A stretch of DNA of 64,000 bases from Acinetobacter larvae (lineage in GTDB: Bacteria > Pseudomonadota > Gammaproteobacteria > Pseudomonadales > Moraxellaceae): NCBI RefSeq assembly GCF_001704115.1, contig NZ_CP016895.1, positions 496,001 to 560,000 on the forward strand. The letters are read 5' to 3'. The first letter of the stretch is position 1, and the number at the start of each line of letters is the position of its first letter. Below are positions 27,991 through 37,421 of this stretch, piece after piece. The position numbers and the translations under genes were made by a program. The notes beneath the pieces were generated by a model. The model was not told the origin of the DNA, did no database searches, and saw nothing but the letters and a program-made list of their open reading frames with translations.

Positions 27991-30033
27991 ATGAAGTTAA
28001 ACTTGATTAAAAATTCGCTATCGGCGTCTATTTTGTTGGCGCTTGCTGGGGGAAGTACAGCGATTTTTGCTGCGCAGGAGCAAGCTGACGAAAATATAAA
28101 AAAACTCGAAACGATCGTGATTACAGCGACGGGTTATGAACAGAATATCGCTGATGCTGCGGCTTCAATTTCGGTGATTACTGCTGAAGAACTCGAGAAA
28201 AAATCTTATACCGACATTACCGATGCCTTAAAGAATGTTCCTGGGGTTTATGTGACCGGTGGTGGTAGTAATCAGTCGGTGATGATTCGCGGTATGAGTT
28301 CATCTTATACCTTGTATTTAATCGATGGTAAACCGATGCAGGGCAATGATGCTTTTAGCCCGAATGGGAGTTATGGCGGTGCACCGATTAACTTTTTACC
28401 ACCGATGGAAGCGATTGAGCGTATAGAAGTAATTCGTGGTCCAGCCTCTGCATTATATGGTTCAGATGCAATGGGTGGGGTGATTAATATTATTACCAAA
28501 AAACATGCTGATCAATTAACGACGAGTGTGAATTTTGAATATATTAAAGCCGACTCATCCAATAAGGTCAATAACGACAGTACCCATACCAATCTGTATT
28601 TAAATGCACCGCTGGTCAGCAAATTATTATCTTTCCAATTGGCCGCAGGCTTTTTAAACCAAGATGAAAGTGATTATAACGGTGGTGGCGCGACCAAGTC
28701 GGGGAGTGATCCAGAATTTAAAAGAAAAACGCTGAGCACTAAGTTTGTTTATACGCCAGATGACCTGAATACTTTTAAGTTTGGGTATGACTATAGAAAT
28801 CAAGAACGAAATACATCACCAGGTAAAAGTGTTGCTGATACCACTGAGCCATCTAGCTCAGAACTTGAAAAATATAACTACAGTTTGACCCATCAATATA
28901 AAAAAGACCGTTTATTGATCGAGTCTTATATTCAATATGATAAAGATAAAAACCCATCTCGTGTGGGGAGTAAGGGGTATGGCATCGAAAATCAAACCAT
29001 CACCGCCAATAGCCAAGGCTCATACTTCTTTGATAAACACGCGTTAACGGTTGGTGTCAATTATAAAAAAGAAGAGCTGAAAGATGGTGCGACCAATGGT
29101 TTGGCGGGAGGCGATATTTCAACGCTTGACCGTTATCAATGGTCATTATTTGCTGAAGATACGTGGGATATTAGCCATGATTTGGCTTTAACCCTAAGTG
29201 GTCGTTATGATGATAATGAAGACTTTGGTGGGCAATTTAGTCCTAAGGCCTATGCCGTATACAAATTAATGGATGGTCTGAATTTAAAAGGGGGAATCAC
29301 GGCAGGGTATAAAGCACCAACGCTACGTCAAGGTGCACCTGATTTTGGCTCTGTCTCTAGAGGTGGTGGTTCAATTGGTAATCCTGATCTTGAGCCTGAA
29401 ACCAGTTTAAACTATGAGTTGGGCTTGGCTTATTCCGATCCAGAGCTCGGCTTGGAGGGAAGTTTAACGGCATTCCGTACGGACTTTAAAGATAAGATCA
29501 GTAGTTCGGCTGTACTCGATGGTAGTAAAATTGAAGGAAGTGATTTTTACGTGAAAAACCCATACCTTCCTTATAATGCCAACGGTTGGAAGAATGTCAT
29601 TAATATTGATAAAGCTGAAATCAAAGGGATCGAACTAACTACCGATTATCAAGTTTTAGATCACCTCAAATATAGACAGTCATATACCTATACCGATAGT
29701 GAGCAAAAATCTGGTGCCAATAAAGGCAATCCATTAAATGATATTCCAAAGCATATGTTTAATGCTGGATTGGATTGGGATGTAACAGATCAAGTATTGT
29801 TGTGGTCTCAAGTCAACTATCGTGGTAAAACCGCCGGTGGTAGTAGTAATGCAGATGAGAAAGATCCAGCCTATACTTTTATTGATCTAGGTGCGGTTTA
29901 TAAATATAGCGACAATTTAAAATTCACTGCTGGGGTTTATAACCTTGCCAATAAAGAAGTAACCACAGATGATGGTTATAGCTATATTCTAGATGGGCGA
30001 CGTTATAGCGTTGGGGTAAATTTTAAATTTTAA
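27991..30033 (+). CDS. TonB-dependent receptor (FepA/CirA-like)
   Basis: A 680-residue outer-membrane receptor. The signal peptide ends near AIFAAQ. A TonB-box-like LETIVITATG follows at about residues 38-47. The plug has SVMIRGMSSSYTLYLIDGKP and IEVIRGPASALYGSDAMGGV, and the barrel ends RRYSVGVNFKF. It groups by motif with FepA/IrgA/CirA receptors for catecholates, not with the receptor at 24350. It may import the same siderophore in another form, or a foreign catechol. A strong terminator follows. Confidence 0.9.
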   Translation: MKLNLIKNSLSASILLALAGGSTAIFAAQEQADENIKKLETIVITATGYEQNIADAAASISVITAEELEKKSYTDITDALKNVPGVYVTGGGSNQSVMIRGMSSSYTLYLIDGKPMQGNDAFSPNGSYGGAPINFLPPMEAIERIEVIRGPASALYGSDAMGGVINIITKKHADQLTTSVNFEYIKADSSNKVNNDSTHTNLYLNAPLVSKLLSFQLAAGFLNQDESDYNGGGATKSGSDPEFKRKTLSTKFVYTPDDLNTFKFGYDYRNQERNTSPGKSVADTTEPSSSELEKYNYSLTHQYKKDRLLIESYIQYDKDKNPSRVGSKGYGIENQTITANSQGSYFFDKHALTVGVNYKKEELKDGATNGLAGGDISTLDRYQWSLFAEDTWDISHDLALTLSGRYDDNEDFGGQFSPKAYAVYKLMDGLNLKGGITAGYKAPTLRQGAPDFGSVSRGGGSIGNPDLEPETSLNYELGLAYSDPELGLEGSLTAFRTDFKDKISSSAVLDGSKIEGSDFYVKNPYLPYNANGWKNVINIDKAEIKGIELTTDYQVLDHLKYRQSYTYTDSEQKSGANKGNPLNDIPKHMFNAGLDWDVTDQVLLWSQVNYRGKTAGGSSNADEKDPAYTFIDLGAVYKYSDNLKFTAGVYNLANKEVTTDDGYSYILDGRRYSVGVNFKF

Positions 30034-30042
30034 TGAATTGGG

Positions 30043-30088
30043 GATTTATCTATAGCACATGTTTGGCATGGCTATAGATAAATCTTTT
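30043..30088 (+). terminator. Terminator after second TonB receptor
   Basis: A perfect 14-bp stem (GATTTATCTATAGC / GCTATAGATAAATC) encloses a 14-base loop and is followed by TTTT, 10 bp after the receptor stop. Confidence 0.85.
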
Positions 30089-30123
30089 AATGATCTGAGT
30101 ATTTATTACGATATATAAAATAA

Positions 30124-30153
30124 AAAAGCCTCAAGTTTTCACTTGAGGCTTTT
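30124..30153 (-). terminator. Terminator of second tRNA-Gly
   Basis: A perfect 12-bp stem AAAAGCCTCAAG / CTTGAGGCTTTT with a 6-base loop. Read on the minus strand it ends in a T run just after the tRNA. The sequence is unlike the terminator of the first tRNA copy. Confidence 0.85.
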
Positions 30154-30244
30154 CTTGAATCTGGAGCGGGAAAGGAGACTCGAACTCCCGACCCCAACCT
30201 TGGCAAGGTTATGCTCTACCAACTGAGCTATTCCCGCATGCCGC
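30150..30244. repeat. 95-bp direct repeat, right copy (contains tRNA-Gly)
   Basis: Identical over 95 bases to 10838-10932 and in the same orientation. The terminator and upstream flanks differ between the two copies, so the match is confined to the tRNA and a few bases at each side. Confidence 0.95.
30162..30237 (-). tRNA. tRNA-Gly (GCC), second copy
   Basis: A 76-base gene with encoded TCCA end and anticodon GCC, identical to the copy at 10850-10925. All arms pair as described for that copy. It lies between the second TonB receptor and bolA, on the minus strand. Confidence 0.97.
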
Positions 30245-30469
30245 GTATATTACCTTATTCAGCAATTAGGTCAACTATTTTTTTAGAATTGTTTTGCTGT
30301 TTGGATAAAATAAAAGCATTACTAGTAAAAAACCATTCAATCTGTCATCACAAGCTCGATCTGAGCATCGATATGCGGTGTGACTTGATGAAATATATCG
30401 ATCTTACATAGGGTTCTGGGTCAATAATCGTTATACTCAGATTATTTTTAGCCAATTGAGGAGCGAACG

Positions 30470-30784
30470 ATGCAGATTGAGCAACAGCTGATCGCAGCCT
30501 TACAGCCACTACAAGCGCAACATTTACAAGTGATCAATGAATCTGCTGGACATGGTGGCTATTTCCCTGGAAAGGAATCACATTTTAAAGTTGTTTTGGT
30601 CAGTGATAAGTTTGCTGGGTTACGTTTGGTACAACGCCATCAAATGATTTATGCCGCTGCTGCAGATTTGGTCGCACCGGCAAAAATCCATGCCTTGGCG
30701 ATTCATGCCTATACGCCAGAGGAATGGCAAGGTCAGGCGCCAGATAGCCCACAATGTGCGCACGCACCTAAAAGTACGGGATAG
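30470..30784 (+). CDS. BolA family protein
   Basis: A 104-residue BolA-like protein. It has NESAGHGGYFPGKESHFKVVLVSDKF followed by RHQMIYAAAADLV and a conserved IHALAIHAYTPEEW. BolA proteins form complexes with monothiol glutaredoxins and influence iron-sulfur metabolism and stress responses. The start has a strong GAGGAGCG ribosome site. The next gene, sirB-like, begins 8 bp after its stop, so the two are co-transcribed. Confidence 0.9.
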   Translation: MQIEQQLIAALQPLQAQHLQVINESAGHGGYFPGKESHFKVVLVSDKFAGLRLVQRHQMIYAAAADLVAPAKIHALAIHAYTPEEWQGQAPDSPQCAHAPKSTG

Positions 30785-30792
30785 AAAAGGCT

Positions 30793-31185
30793 ATGGATAC
30801 ACATTTGTTGACTAAAATCATTCATATGAGTGCGGTAACTTTGGCGTTGTTGGTCTTTGTTATACGTGCTTTGCCGCTTTTTGTTGGCGCACAAACCCGG
30901 CAAGCTAGCTTTTCTTCACCCAAATGGGTGATTGGCTTACAGCATTTGGGTTATACCTTGATCATTCTGACAGGCGTCATCTTATTGGTGATGAAGCAAT
31001 TTCAAGTTCAGCCTTGGTTTTATGCCAAAATCATTTTATTTTTGGTGTTGTTGTCTACACAGATTAAGGCTTATCGAGCCGGTGACTCTATTCTCTTGGC
31101 GCAACGCCGTGCTGGGGTAACATTGGGGGCGGTCGCATTTTGTGCCATTATTGCCTTGGTTGTTATTAAGCCAGTCTTTGCATAA
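30793..31185 (+). CDS. SirB family inner membrane protein
   Basis: A 130-residue protein with four hydrophobic segments. It starts with THLLTKIIHMSAVTLALLVF and matches the SirB/YchQ family in length and in the conserved HMS and VIRALPLF positions. The biochemical role of this family is not known. The Salmonella name refers to effects on invasion gene expression. It sits in a bolA-sirB-parA run of same-strand genes. Confidence 0.82.
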   Translation: MDTHLLTKIIHMSAVTLALLVFVIRALPLFVGAQTRQASFSSPKWVIGLQHLGYTLIILTGVILLVMKQFQVQPWFYAKIILFLVLLSTQIKAYRAGDSILLAQRRAGVTLGAVAFCAIIALVVIKPVFA

Positions 31186-31246
31186 GCAGATATTGCTGTC
31201 ATGATCGTGTAGTGATCTATAACGAATTAAAATAAAGAGGAAGAGC

Positions 31247-32101
31247 ATGCTGACACGCGTTATTTTTAATCAAAAAGGTGGTGTGGGAAAATCAAGCATC
31301 ACTGTCAATTTGGCAGCCATTAGTGCTGCGCAGGGGCTAAAAACCTTGTTGATTGATTTGGACCCACAAGCCAATGCCAGTCAATATATTTTAGGTGATG
31401 ATGCAACTTATACTGCGCAGAAGCCGGCATTGGAACCGAATATTAAAGATTTTTTTGATGAGGTTTTGGGGAATCAACAGTCCAAGGGATTATTGGGTAA
31501 CGCGTTAGGCTCTATTTTAAAAAGTCGTAGCAAAGGTTTATTGGCTTATGTTCATCAGTCCGCGTATCCGGATTTAGAGGTATTGCCTGCGAGTCCGATT
31601 TTAGGTGAGCTGGCGCATGCATTGGAATCCAAGCATAAGATATATAAACTGCGTGATGCAATCCAAGCGCTGGCAAATGATTATCAGCGTATTTATATTG
31701 ATACACCGCCAGCCTTTAACTTCTTTACTTTATCTGCCTTAATCGCAGCAGATCGGGTATTAATTCCTTTTGATTGTGATGTTTTTTCACAACGTGCTTT
31801 ACATAGTTTAATTGAAAATATTTTAGAAACCCAAGATGATCATAATCAAGATTTAGAAATCGAAGGGATTATTGTCAATCAGTATCAGCCACAGGCAAAG
31901 TTACCGCGTGAAGTGGTTGCTGAATTATCTGCACAAGGTCTACCGGTATTGACGCAAAAGCTAGCGTCATCGGTGATTATGAAACAATCTCATCAACAGA
32001 ATGCACCGCTGATTCATTTTGCCAAAGAGCATAAGCTTACCCAAGCCTTTCAAGCACTGTGGCAAGAAATAGAACAGCCAGCAGCATCATTTACCCCGTG
32101 A
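31247..32101 (+). CDS. ParA family ATPase (orphan)
   Basis: A 284-residue ParA/MinD-type ATPase. The deviant Walker A motif is FNQKGGVGKSS near residue 5, the Walker A' region is LLIDLDPQANAS, and YIDTPPAF is the Walker B region. No parB-like gene or parS-like site is seen nearby, so it is not an evident plasmid or chromosome partition pair. It may position another cell component. The start has AGAGGAAGAGC upstream. The lipoprotein gene follows 8 bp after its stop. Confidence 0.88.
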   Translation: MLTRVIFNQKGGVGKSSITVNLAAISAAQGLKTLLIDLDPQANASQYILGDDATYTAQKPALEPNIKDFFDEVLGNQQSKGLLGNALGSILKSRSKGLLAYVHQSAYPDLEVLPASPILGELAHALESKHKIYKLRDAIQALANDYQRIYIDTPPAFNFFTLSALIAADRVLIPFDCDVFSQRALHSLIENILETQDDHNQDLEIEGIIVNQYQPQAKLPREVVAELSAQGLPVLTQKLASSVIMKQSHQQNAPLIHFAKEHKLTQAFQALWQEIEQPAASFTP

Positions 32102-32109
32102 GACTCATT

Positions 32110-32514
32110 ATGAAATTAAAACAAAGTATTCTTGTTATTTGTAGCGTTGTATTGGTGACTGGCTGTGCTAGTAATGCGGTGAAACCGACTTATGTATCAC
32201 CCAGCCAATATCAAAATTATGATTGTTCACAGTTAAGCAGTGAATTTACGCGTATTCAACAATATATCGATGGTGGTGTACAGACACCAAAAAGTAAGGG
32301 TGTTGGTGTCGGCGTTGGTTTAAGCGGAGGTTGGGGCAGTGGTGGCTGGGGCTGGGGGATTGGTCCATCTGTGTCAGTCAGTATGGGGCAGTCGTCTAAT
32401 AGCAAAAAGACTGAATTATCACGTCTCTATGGTCAGCAAGATGCTATTAGCCAAGCCGCGCAATTTAAAAATTGTGCCTATGTTCCGAAACGTTCCACGG
32501 CAAAAGCAAAATAA
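32110..32514 (+). CDS. Glycine-rich lipoprotein of unknown function
   Basis: A 134-residue protein. The signal peptide ends with the lipobox VTGC, so Cys18 is the expected lipid site. The middle part is unusual, with alternating Gly-Val then Gly-Trp repeats (GVGVGVGLSGGWGSGGWGWG, residues about 64-83) followed by SVSVSMG. The C-terminal part is plain and contains one further Cys. The ATG at 32110 is chosen because it begins the signal peptide; the open frame extends upstream into parA. Function is not recognised. Confidence 0.75.
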   Translation: MKLKQSILVICSVVLVTGCASNAVKPTYVSPSQYQNYDCSQLSSEFTRIQQYIDGGVQTPKSKGVGVGVGLSGGWGSGGWGWGIGPSVSVSMGQSSNSKKTELSRLYGQQDAISQAAQFKNCAYVPKRSTAKAK

Positions 32515-32533
32515 TTGAGCTGCTGCATGGTAT

Positions 32534-32560
32534 AGCCTTGCAATAGCAGCAAGGCTTTTA
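32534..32560 (+). terminator. Terminator after the bolA-parA-lipoprotein run
   Basis: A perfect 8-bp stem AGCCTTGC / GCAAGGCT with a 7-base loop is followed by TTTT, 20 bp after the lipoprotein stop. Confidence 0.8.
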
Positions 32561-32950
32561 AAAATATTCGCTTTTTGAACTTTTACTCAGTTGTTTTTTG
32601 CTCGATTGTTTCTGCCCAGTTTATCTTTTGCTCGGTTTATCTTTTGCTTAGTTGAATGGCGACTATTCTTTTACCGTCAACTGTTATATTGAGCTGAGCA
32701 TCTTCAAGGTTAAGTGATATTTATATTGGGGGGCACATTTAAAATGTGTTGTAAGTCACATTATCTAAATCTGTGGTCTGAGTGATTTTATATCAAAATA
32801 TTTCCTTTAAATATTTATTATAATCAATATCTTGTTTTGATTCTCCCGCGTTTTATGCTGGCTGTTGATCGATTGAGAGCAAGATAAATCTTGTCAATTG
32901 CCGTGCAGTTCCGATAAGGTGGCGCGACCTAATCGGCAACAGGGCACAAG
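32561..32950. other. Intergenic region before LysE-type gene
   Basis: About 390 bp without a gene. It contains near-tandem copies of TTTATCTTTTGCT around 32625-32652 and an AT-rich stretch that probably includes the promoter of the downstream transporter. Nothing else was recognised. Confidence 0.4.
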
Positions 32951-33541
32951 ATGATTGAAAGTTGGCTATTTATTTTTGCGGTATTGGCAGTACTGATCAT
33001 TCCAGGACCCAGTAACGCATTATTGGCTAGCGCAGCATATCATCAGGGGCGTGCAGTAACATTAAAATTTCTATCCATAGAAATCATAGGCTATGTCTAT
33101 GGGATTGGCTTATGGGCATTAATGATGCATTTAAGCTCACCTGTTTGGCCAATGTTAAATTCGATTTTACATATTGTCAGTGCGGCATACGTCTTATGGG
33201 CTGCATTTTCTTTCTGGCGTAATCGAGATCTTTTACAGTATCGCCGTCAACAACCGCAGATTAAAGCGCAACAATACTTTCTGTCTATTCTAAAAAACCC
33301 AAAGACGGTTTTACTTGCCACGGGTATTTTACCTTTAGAAACATGGAACTCTTTTCAAAGTTATTTTATGGTCATGCTGGCTTTCTGCGCCTGCGCCATT
33401 CCAAGCGGTTTATTTTGGCTGCATTTTGGTCGAGCCGCATTGGAAGAGAGTTATTCAAGCAAGCTTACCGATCGACTCTATAAGGGATCGGCAATGCTGC
33501 TGATGCTGTGTATTTTCCCGACTTTTATTCGTCTATTTTAG
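32951..33541 (+). CDS. LysE/RhtB family exporter
   Basis: A 196-residue inner-membrane protein with about five to six hydrophobic segments. The N-terminal IIPGPSNALLASAAYHQGR is the family signature region (PGP motif). Members export amino acids and related small molecules. The substrate cannot be told from sequence. It is a single gene, convergent with dedA. Confidence 0.83.
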   Translation: MIESWLFIFAVLAVLIIPGPSNALLASAAYHQGRAVTLKFLSIEIIGYVYGIGLWALMMHLSSPVWPMLNSILHIVSAAYVLWAAFSFWRNRDLLQYRRQQPQIKAQQYFLSILKNPKTVLLATGILPLETWNSFQSYFMVMLAFCACAIPSGLFWLHFGRAALEESYSSKLTDRLYKGSAMLLMLCIFPTFIRLF

Positions 33542-33554
33542 TTTGTATTGGCGT

Positions 33555-34196
33555 TTAATGGATTTTCGACTTTTTAAAAAATTTATACCGTATAAACTCT
33601 ACGACAGCCGGTAATGCGCTGAGTATAATAATGCCAAAAATTAAGTGGGTGAAATTGTCTTTAACCATGGGCACATTGCCAAAGAGATAGCCCAAGACAA
33701 TAAAAGAACTGACCCAGCAGAAACCACCAATGATATTGAAGAGAATAAAATAAGAATAATGCATACTACCGGCCCCTGCGACAAAGGGCGCGAAGGTACG
33801 AGCGAATGGAAGAAAGCGTGCGAAGATAATAGTTTTACCACCATGACGTTCGAAAAAATCTTGCGTTTTGATGAGGTGCTGTTTATTAATAAATCTGGAC
33901 TCTATTTCAAATACCCGTGGTCCAATATATTTGCCAATATGGTAATTCAATGTATCGCCCAATACCGCAGCCGTAAATAATAATAAGATCAGTAACCATG
34001 GATTGATCATACCGGTTGATGCTGCCAATGCTCCTGCAGCGAAGAGTAAGCTATCCCCAGGTAAGAAAGGCATAACCACCAAGCCAGTTTCTACAAAAAT
34101 AATCAGAAACAAAATAGCGTAGATCCAAACGCCATAATTTCGAATAAACTCTAATAAATGCTCATCAACATGCAAAATAAAATTGATTAAGTCCAT
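33555..34196 (-). CDS. DedA family membrane protein
   Basis: A 213-residue inner-membrane protein of the DedA/VTT family. It has FVETGLVVMPFLPGDSLLF, and later FFERHGGKTIIFARFLPFARTFAPFVAG with the acidic and arginine residues typical of the family. DedA proteins support membrane homeostasis, some by recycling undecaprenyl phosphate or phosphatidylethanolamine across the membrane. I chose the ATG at 34196 because homologues start MDLI. An in-frame TTG at 34226 has a better AGGA site and is possible. Confidence 0.85.
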   Translation of the reverse strand: MDLINFILHVDEHLLEFIRNYGVWIYAILFLIIFVETGLVVMPFLPGDSLLFAAGALAASTGMINPWLLILLLFTAAVLGDTLNYHIGKYIGPRVFEIESRFINKQHLIKTQDFFERHGGKTIIFARFLPFARTFAPFVAGAGSMHYSYFILFNIIGGFCWVSSFIVLGYLFGNVPMVKDNFTHLIFGIIILSALPAVVEFIRYKFFKKSKIH

Positions 34197-34380
34197 CAGG
34201 CCAAAACTATACAAGAAGGTGCTCAAATCCTAGCAGTCTGTTGCGGCAATGTCAGTATGCAAATGCAATAAAATAAATGCTGAATCGTTTTATTTTTGCG
34301 ACGTTGAGTGTTGATCACTGCGATTTTCACAGTGGGTTTTTATAAATAAGATAAGCAAATTCTTTGACGAGACATTAAAA

Positions 34381-34803
34381 ATGCTAAATCCTAATGTATA
34401 CATTAAAAAAACTTTAGACCATACCGCCATCAACAGTTTGATTAGCCTTTTAGGGCGTATTTTGGTGGTATATATTTTTATAGTAGCGGGCTGGGGCAAA
34501 ATCACCAGCTATGCCGATACCGTTCTCTATATGCAAAATATGGGCGTTGCGGGGAGTTTATTGCCGCTCACTATTTTTGTGGAGTTCGGCGGTGGACTCG
34601 CAATATTATTGGGTTTACAAACACGACTCGCGGCTTTGGGTCTAGCGGTTTTTAGTGTACTGACCGCCTTGATTTTTCATGAGGGACATGATGATGCCAT
34701 TAACTTTATGAAAAATTTGAGCATGGCTGGTGGTCTACTTTTTATTGCGCTCTATGGTGCAGGTCGCATAAGTCTTGACCATTTCTTGGAAAAGTCAAAT
34801 TAA
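34381..34803 (+). CDS. DoxX family membrane protein
   Basis: A 140-residue protein with four hydrophobic segments. It starts SLISLLGRILVVYIFIVAGWGKI, has FVEFGGGLAILLGLQTRLAALGL in the middle, and ends in a fourth helix. This matches the DoxX/YphA family of small membrane proteins, some linked to redox functions. Its specific role is unknown. A single gene upstream of guaA on the same strand. Confidence 0.82.
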   Translation: MLNPNVYIKKTLDHTAINSLISLLGRILVVYIFIVAGWGKITSYADTVLYMQNMGVAGSLLPLTIFVEFGGGLAILLGLQTRLAALGLAVFSVLTALIFHEGHDDAINFMKNLSMAGGLLFIALYGAGRISLDHFLEKSN

Positions 34804-34985
34804 CTTGGCATTGCAAGCCATGCTGTTTCATCGTTGATGGCAGCATTGCTGCTGCCTGATGCTAAATTTAGTTTGCAATGGATTTTCAGGTGTTTTGGAC
34901 AGATTAACGCTGGAATCATGTGCGCTTCTGCAAGAAAAATGCTAGAATGCAGCGCTTATTTCGTTTGCCATACATAGTGTTTGTC

Positions 34986-36554
34986 ATGACTACCAATACT
35001 CAAATCACTGAAGACCGCATCCTCATTTTAGATTTCGGCTCTCAATACAGCCAGCTTATTGCACGACGTGTGCGTGAGGCCGGTGTTTACTCCGAAATGT
35101 ATGCGTATGATATGTCTGAAGAAGACATTCGCGCATTTCAACCGAAAGGCATTATCTTGTCTGGCGGTCCAGAAAGTGTACATGCAGAGGGCAGCCCTCG
35201 TGCGCCACAAGTTGTATTTGAGCTCGGTGTTCCTGTGCTGGGAATTTGCTATGGTTTGCAAACCATGTCAGAACAACTGGGTGGTAAGGTTGAAGCAGGC
35301 ATTGTGCACGAGTTTGGTTATGCCGAAGTAGATATTTTACGACGTGATGCATTACTTGGTGATTTACAGGACCAAGAAAATCAGCTGCATGTCTGGATGA
35401 GTCATGGTGACAAAGTCGCTGCCATTCCAGAAGGTTTCCAGGTGACTGCGAGCACAGCAAGTTGTCCATTTGCAGCAGTTTCTGATGAAAAACGTGGTTT
35501 TTATGGCGTACAGTTCCATCCAGAAGTAACACATACCACACAAGGTGCAGCATTGTTATCGAACTTTGTACACAAAATTTGTGGTTGTGGTGGACTATGG
35601 ACTGCGGAACATATTATTGAACTGCGTATTGAACAATTACGTCAGCAAATTGGTACTGAAAAAGTATTGTTAGGACTATCGGGTGGTGTTGATTCATCGG
35701 TGGTTGCGGCGTTATTGCATAAGGCAATTGGCGACCAGTTGACCTGTGTATTTGTAGACAATGGTTTGTTACGTCTAAATGAAGGCGATCAAGTCATGAA
35801 AATGTTTGCTCAAAACATGGGAATTCGTGTTATTCGTGCCGATGCTGAAGCGCGTTTCCTCAATGCTTTGGCAGGGGTGACTGATCCTGAGCAAAAACGT
35901 AAAATTATTGGTCGTGAGTTCATTGAAGTTTTTGCGGAAGAAGCGCGTAAATTAGATGGCGTAAAATTCTTAGCACAAGGCACGATCTACCCTGATGTGA
36001 TTGAATCCGCTGCGAGTAAGCAAGGCAAAGCGCATGTCATCAAATCTCACCATAACGTAGGTGGTTTACCAGAAGACCTTGCTTTTGAATTGGTTGAGCC
36101 ATTACGTGATTTGTTCAAAGACGAAGTGCGTAAATTGGGGACAACTTTAGGTTTGCCGCATAGCATGATCTATCGTCATCCATTCCCAGGTCCTGGTTTA
36201 GGTGTGCGTATTTTGGGTGAAGTGAAAAAAGAATATGCTGACATTTTACGTCTAGCGGACGATATCTTTATGCAAGAACTTCATGCCAGTGGCTGGTATG
36301 AAAAAACGGCGCAAGCCTTTGCCGTGTTCCAACCTGTGAAATCAGTTGGTGTTGTGGGGGATGGTCGTCGTTATGCTTGGGTCATCGCATTACGCGCCGT
36401 GGAAACAGTAGACTTTATGACCGCACGTTTTGCGCATCTTCCTTATGATTTAGTTGAAAAAACGTCAAACCGAATCATGAATGAAATCAAAGATGTCTCT
36501 CGCGTCGTTTATGATATCTCATCTAAACCACCAGCAACCATTGAATGGGAGTAA
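34986..36554 (+). CDS. guaA: GMP synthase [glutamine-hydrolysing]
   Basis: A 522-residue protein, normal for GuaA. The amidotransferase half has [25 protein letters not shown], the nucleophile in GICYGLQ, and FHPEVTHT. The synthetase half has the PP-loop LSGGVDSSV and a C-terminal dimerisation domain with [17 protein letters not shown]. It makes GMP from XMP, ATP and glutamine. The ATG at 34986 matches the family start; the open frame runs further upstream without support. Confidence 0.97.
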   Translation: MTTNTQITEDRILILDFGSQYSQLIARRVREAGVYSEMYAYDMSEEDIRAFQPKGIILSGGPESVHAEGSPRAPQVVFELGVPVLGICYGLQTMSEQLGGKVEAGIVHEFGYAEVDILRRDALLGDLQDQENQLHVWMSHGDKVAAIPEGFQVTASTASCPFAAVSDEKRGFYGVQFHPEVTHTTQGAALLSNFVHKICGCGGLWTAEHIIELRIEQLRQQIGTEKVLLGLSGGVDSSVVAALLHKAIGDQLTCVFVDNGLLRLNEGDQVMKMFAQNMGIRVIRADAEARFLNALAGVTDPEQKRKIIGREFIEVFAEEARKLDGVKFLAQGTIYPDVIESAASKQGKAHVIKSHHNVGGLPEDLAFELVEPLRDLFKDEVRKLGTTLGLPHSMIYRHPFPGPGLGVRILGEVKKEYADILRLADDIFMQELHASGWYEKTAQAFAVFQPVKSVGVVGDGRRYAWVIALRAVETVDFMTARFAHLPYDLVEKTSNRIMNEIKDVSRVVYDISSKPPATIEWE

Positions 36555-36558
36555 AATC

Positions 36559-36651
36559 GGGCTTTCAAAAAGCACTGCTTTTTGCCCAGATTTTATTAAG
36601 TGCTACGACAAGCGCTTAGCGCGCGGCAGCCCGGGTTTTCAAAAAGCGCTG
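36559..36651. repeat. Imperfect 19-bp direct repeat with hairpins after guaA
   Basis: GGGCTTTCAAAAAGCACTG (36559-36577) recurs as GGGTTTTCAAAAAGCGCTG (36633-36651). The first copy can fold as AAAAAGC-ACT-GCTTTTT, enclosed by GGGC/GCCC. The function is unknown. It could aid transcript end formation together with the terminator just downstream. Confidence 0.6.
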
Positions 36652-36683
36652 TTTTAGAGCAGTTAAAGATTTAATTTAAAAGG

Positions 36684-36705
36684 AGGACGCTAAGGCGTCC
36701 TTTTT
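36684..36705 (+). terminator. Terminator of guaA
   Basis: A 7-bp stem AGGACGC / GCGTCCT with a 4-base loop, followed by TTTT, about 130 bp after the guaA stop. Confidence 0.75.
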
Positions 36706-36770
36706 GCCTATACTGCTAGAGCAAAGCTAAATTCAATCTTGAAAATGCCGCACAGTGCAGGGAATATTTT

Positions 36771-37421
36771 ATGATCGTTTTACATCATTTACAGCAATCG
36801 CGTTCTATACGGATTATATGGGCTTTAGAAGAACTCGGCTTAGCTTATGAGTTGCTACAATATCAACGTTTACCCAGTTTTGCAGCGCCTGATCAGCTCA
36901 AAAAGATTCATCCTTTAGGTAAAGCGCCGATCTTGACTGATGGTGAACAAACCCTAGTAGAGTCGGCATGCATCTTAGACTATTTACAAGGTCAATATGA
37001 TCTGCAACAGCAGTTTAAGCCAACCGATGCAGCGGCGTTACAACAATATCAATATTGGATGCATTATAGTGAAGCCTCTTTGATGCCGTTATTGGTGATG
37101 GGATTGGTGACACGATCTATTGCCAAGCATCCGCGCTTTTCAGAACAAGCCGCAGCACAAGAGTTTTCTGCTGCAATTGCAGCTGGCTATATTTCACCAC
37201 GCCTTGCTGAACATTTAAGCTATATAGCAGATTATTTTGCAGAACATGAGTATGCCGCGGGGCAATTTAGTTTTGCAGATATTCAATTGGCTTTTGCTTT
37301 GCAGATGTTGCCAGAGCATAGCTTAGCCGCGTATCCAACGCTGGTGCAGTATTTAAAACGACTTGCCGCCCGTCCAGCATTTCAAACGGCGATGCAAAAA
37401 AATGCACTGTTGGCTGAATGA
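36771..37421 (+). CDS. Glutathione S-transferase family protein
   Basis: A 216-residue protein with the two-domain GST layout. The N-terminal thioredoxin-like domain has LHHLQQSRSIRIIWALEELG, HPLGKAPIL and VESACILDYL (the glutathione-contacting E-S pair). The C-terminal domain is helical and ends with FSFADIQLAFAL, the usual N-capping region. The substrate is unknown. It overlaps the hydrolase gene by 4 bp. Confidence 0.88.
   Translation: MIVLHHLQQSRSIRIIWALEELGLAYELLQYQRLPSFAAPDQLKKIHPLGKAPILTDGEQTLVESACILDYLQGQYDLQQQFKPTDAAALQQYQYWMHYSEASLMPLLVMGLVTRSIAKHPRFSEQAAAQEFSAAIAAGYISPRLAEHLSYIADYFAEHEYAAGQFSFADIQLAFALQMLPEHSLAAYPTLVQYLKRLAARPAFQTAMQKNALLAE

Noticed and set aside
10838..30244. tRNA repeats as att sites of an integrative element
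   Set aside because: No integrase, excisionase or phage gene lies between them, and the repeat spans the entire tRNA rather than only its 3' end.
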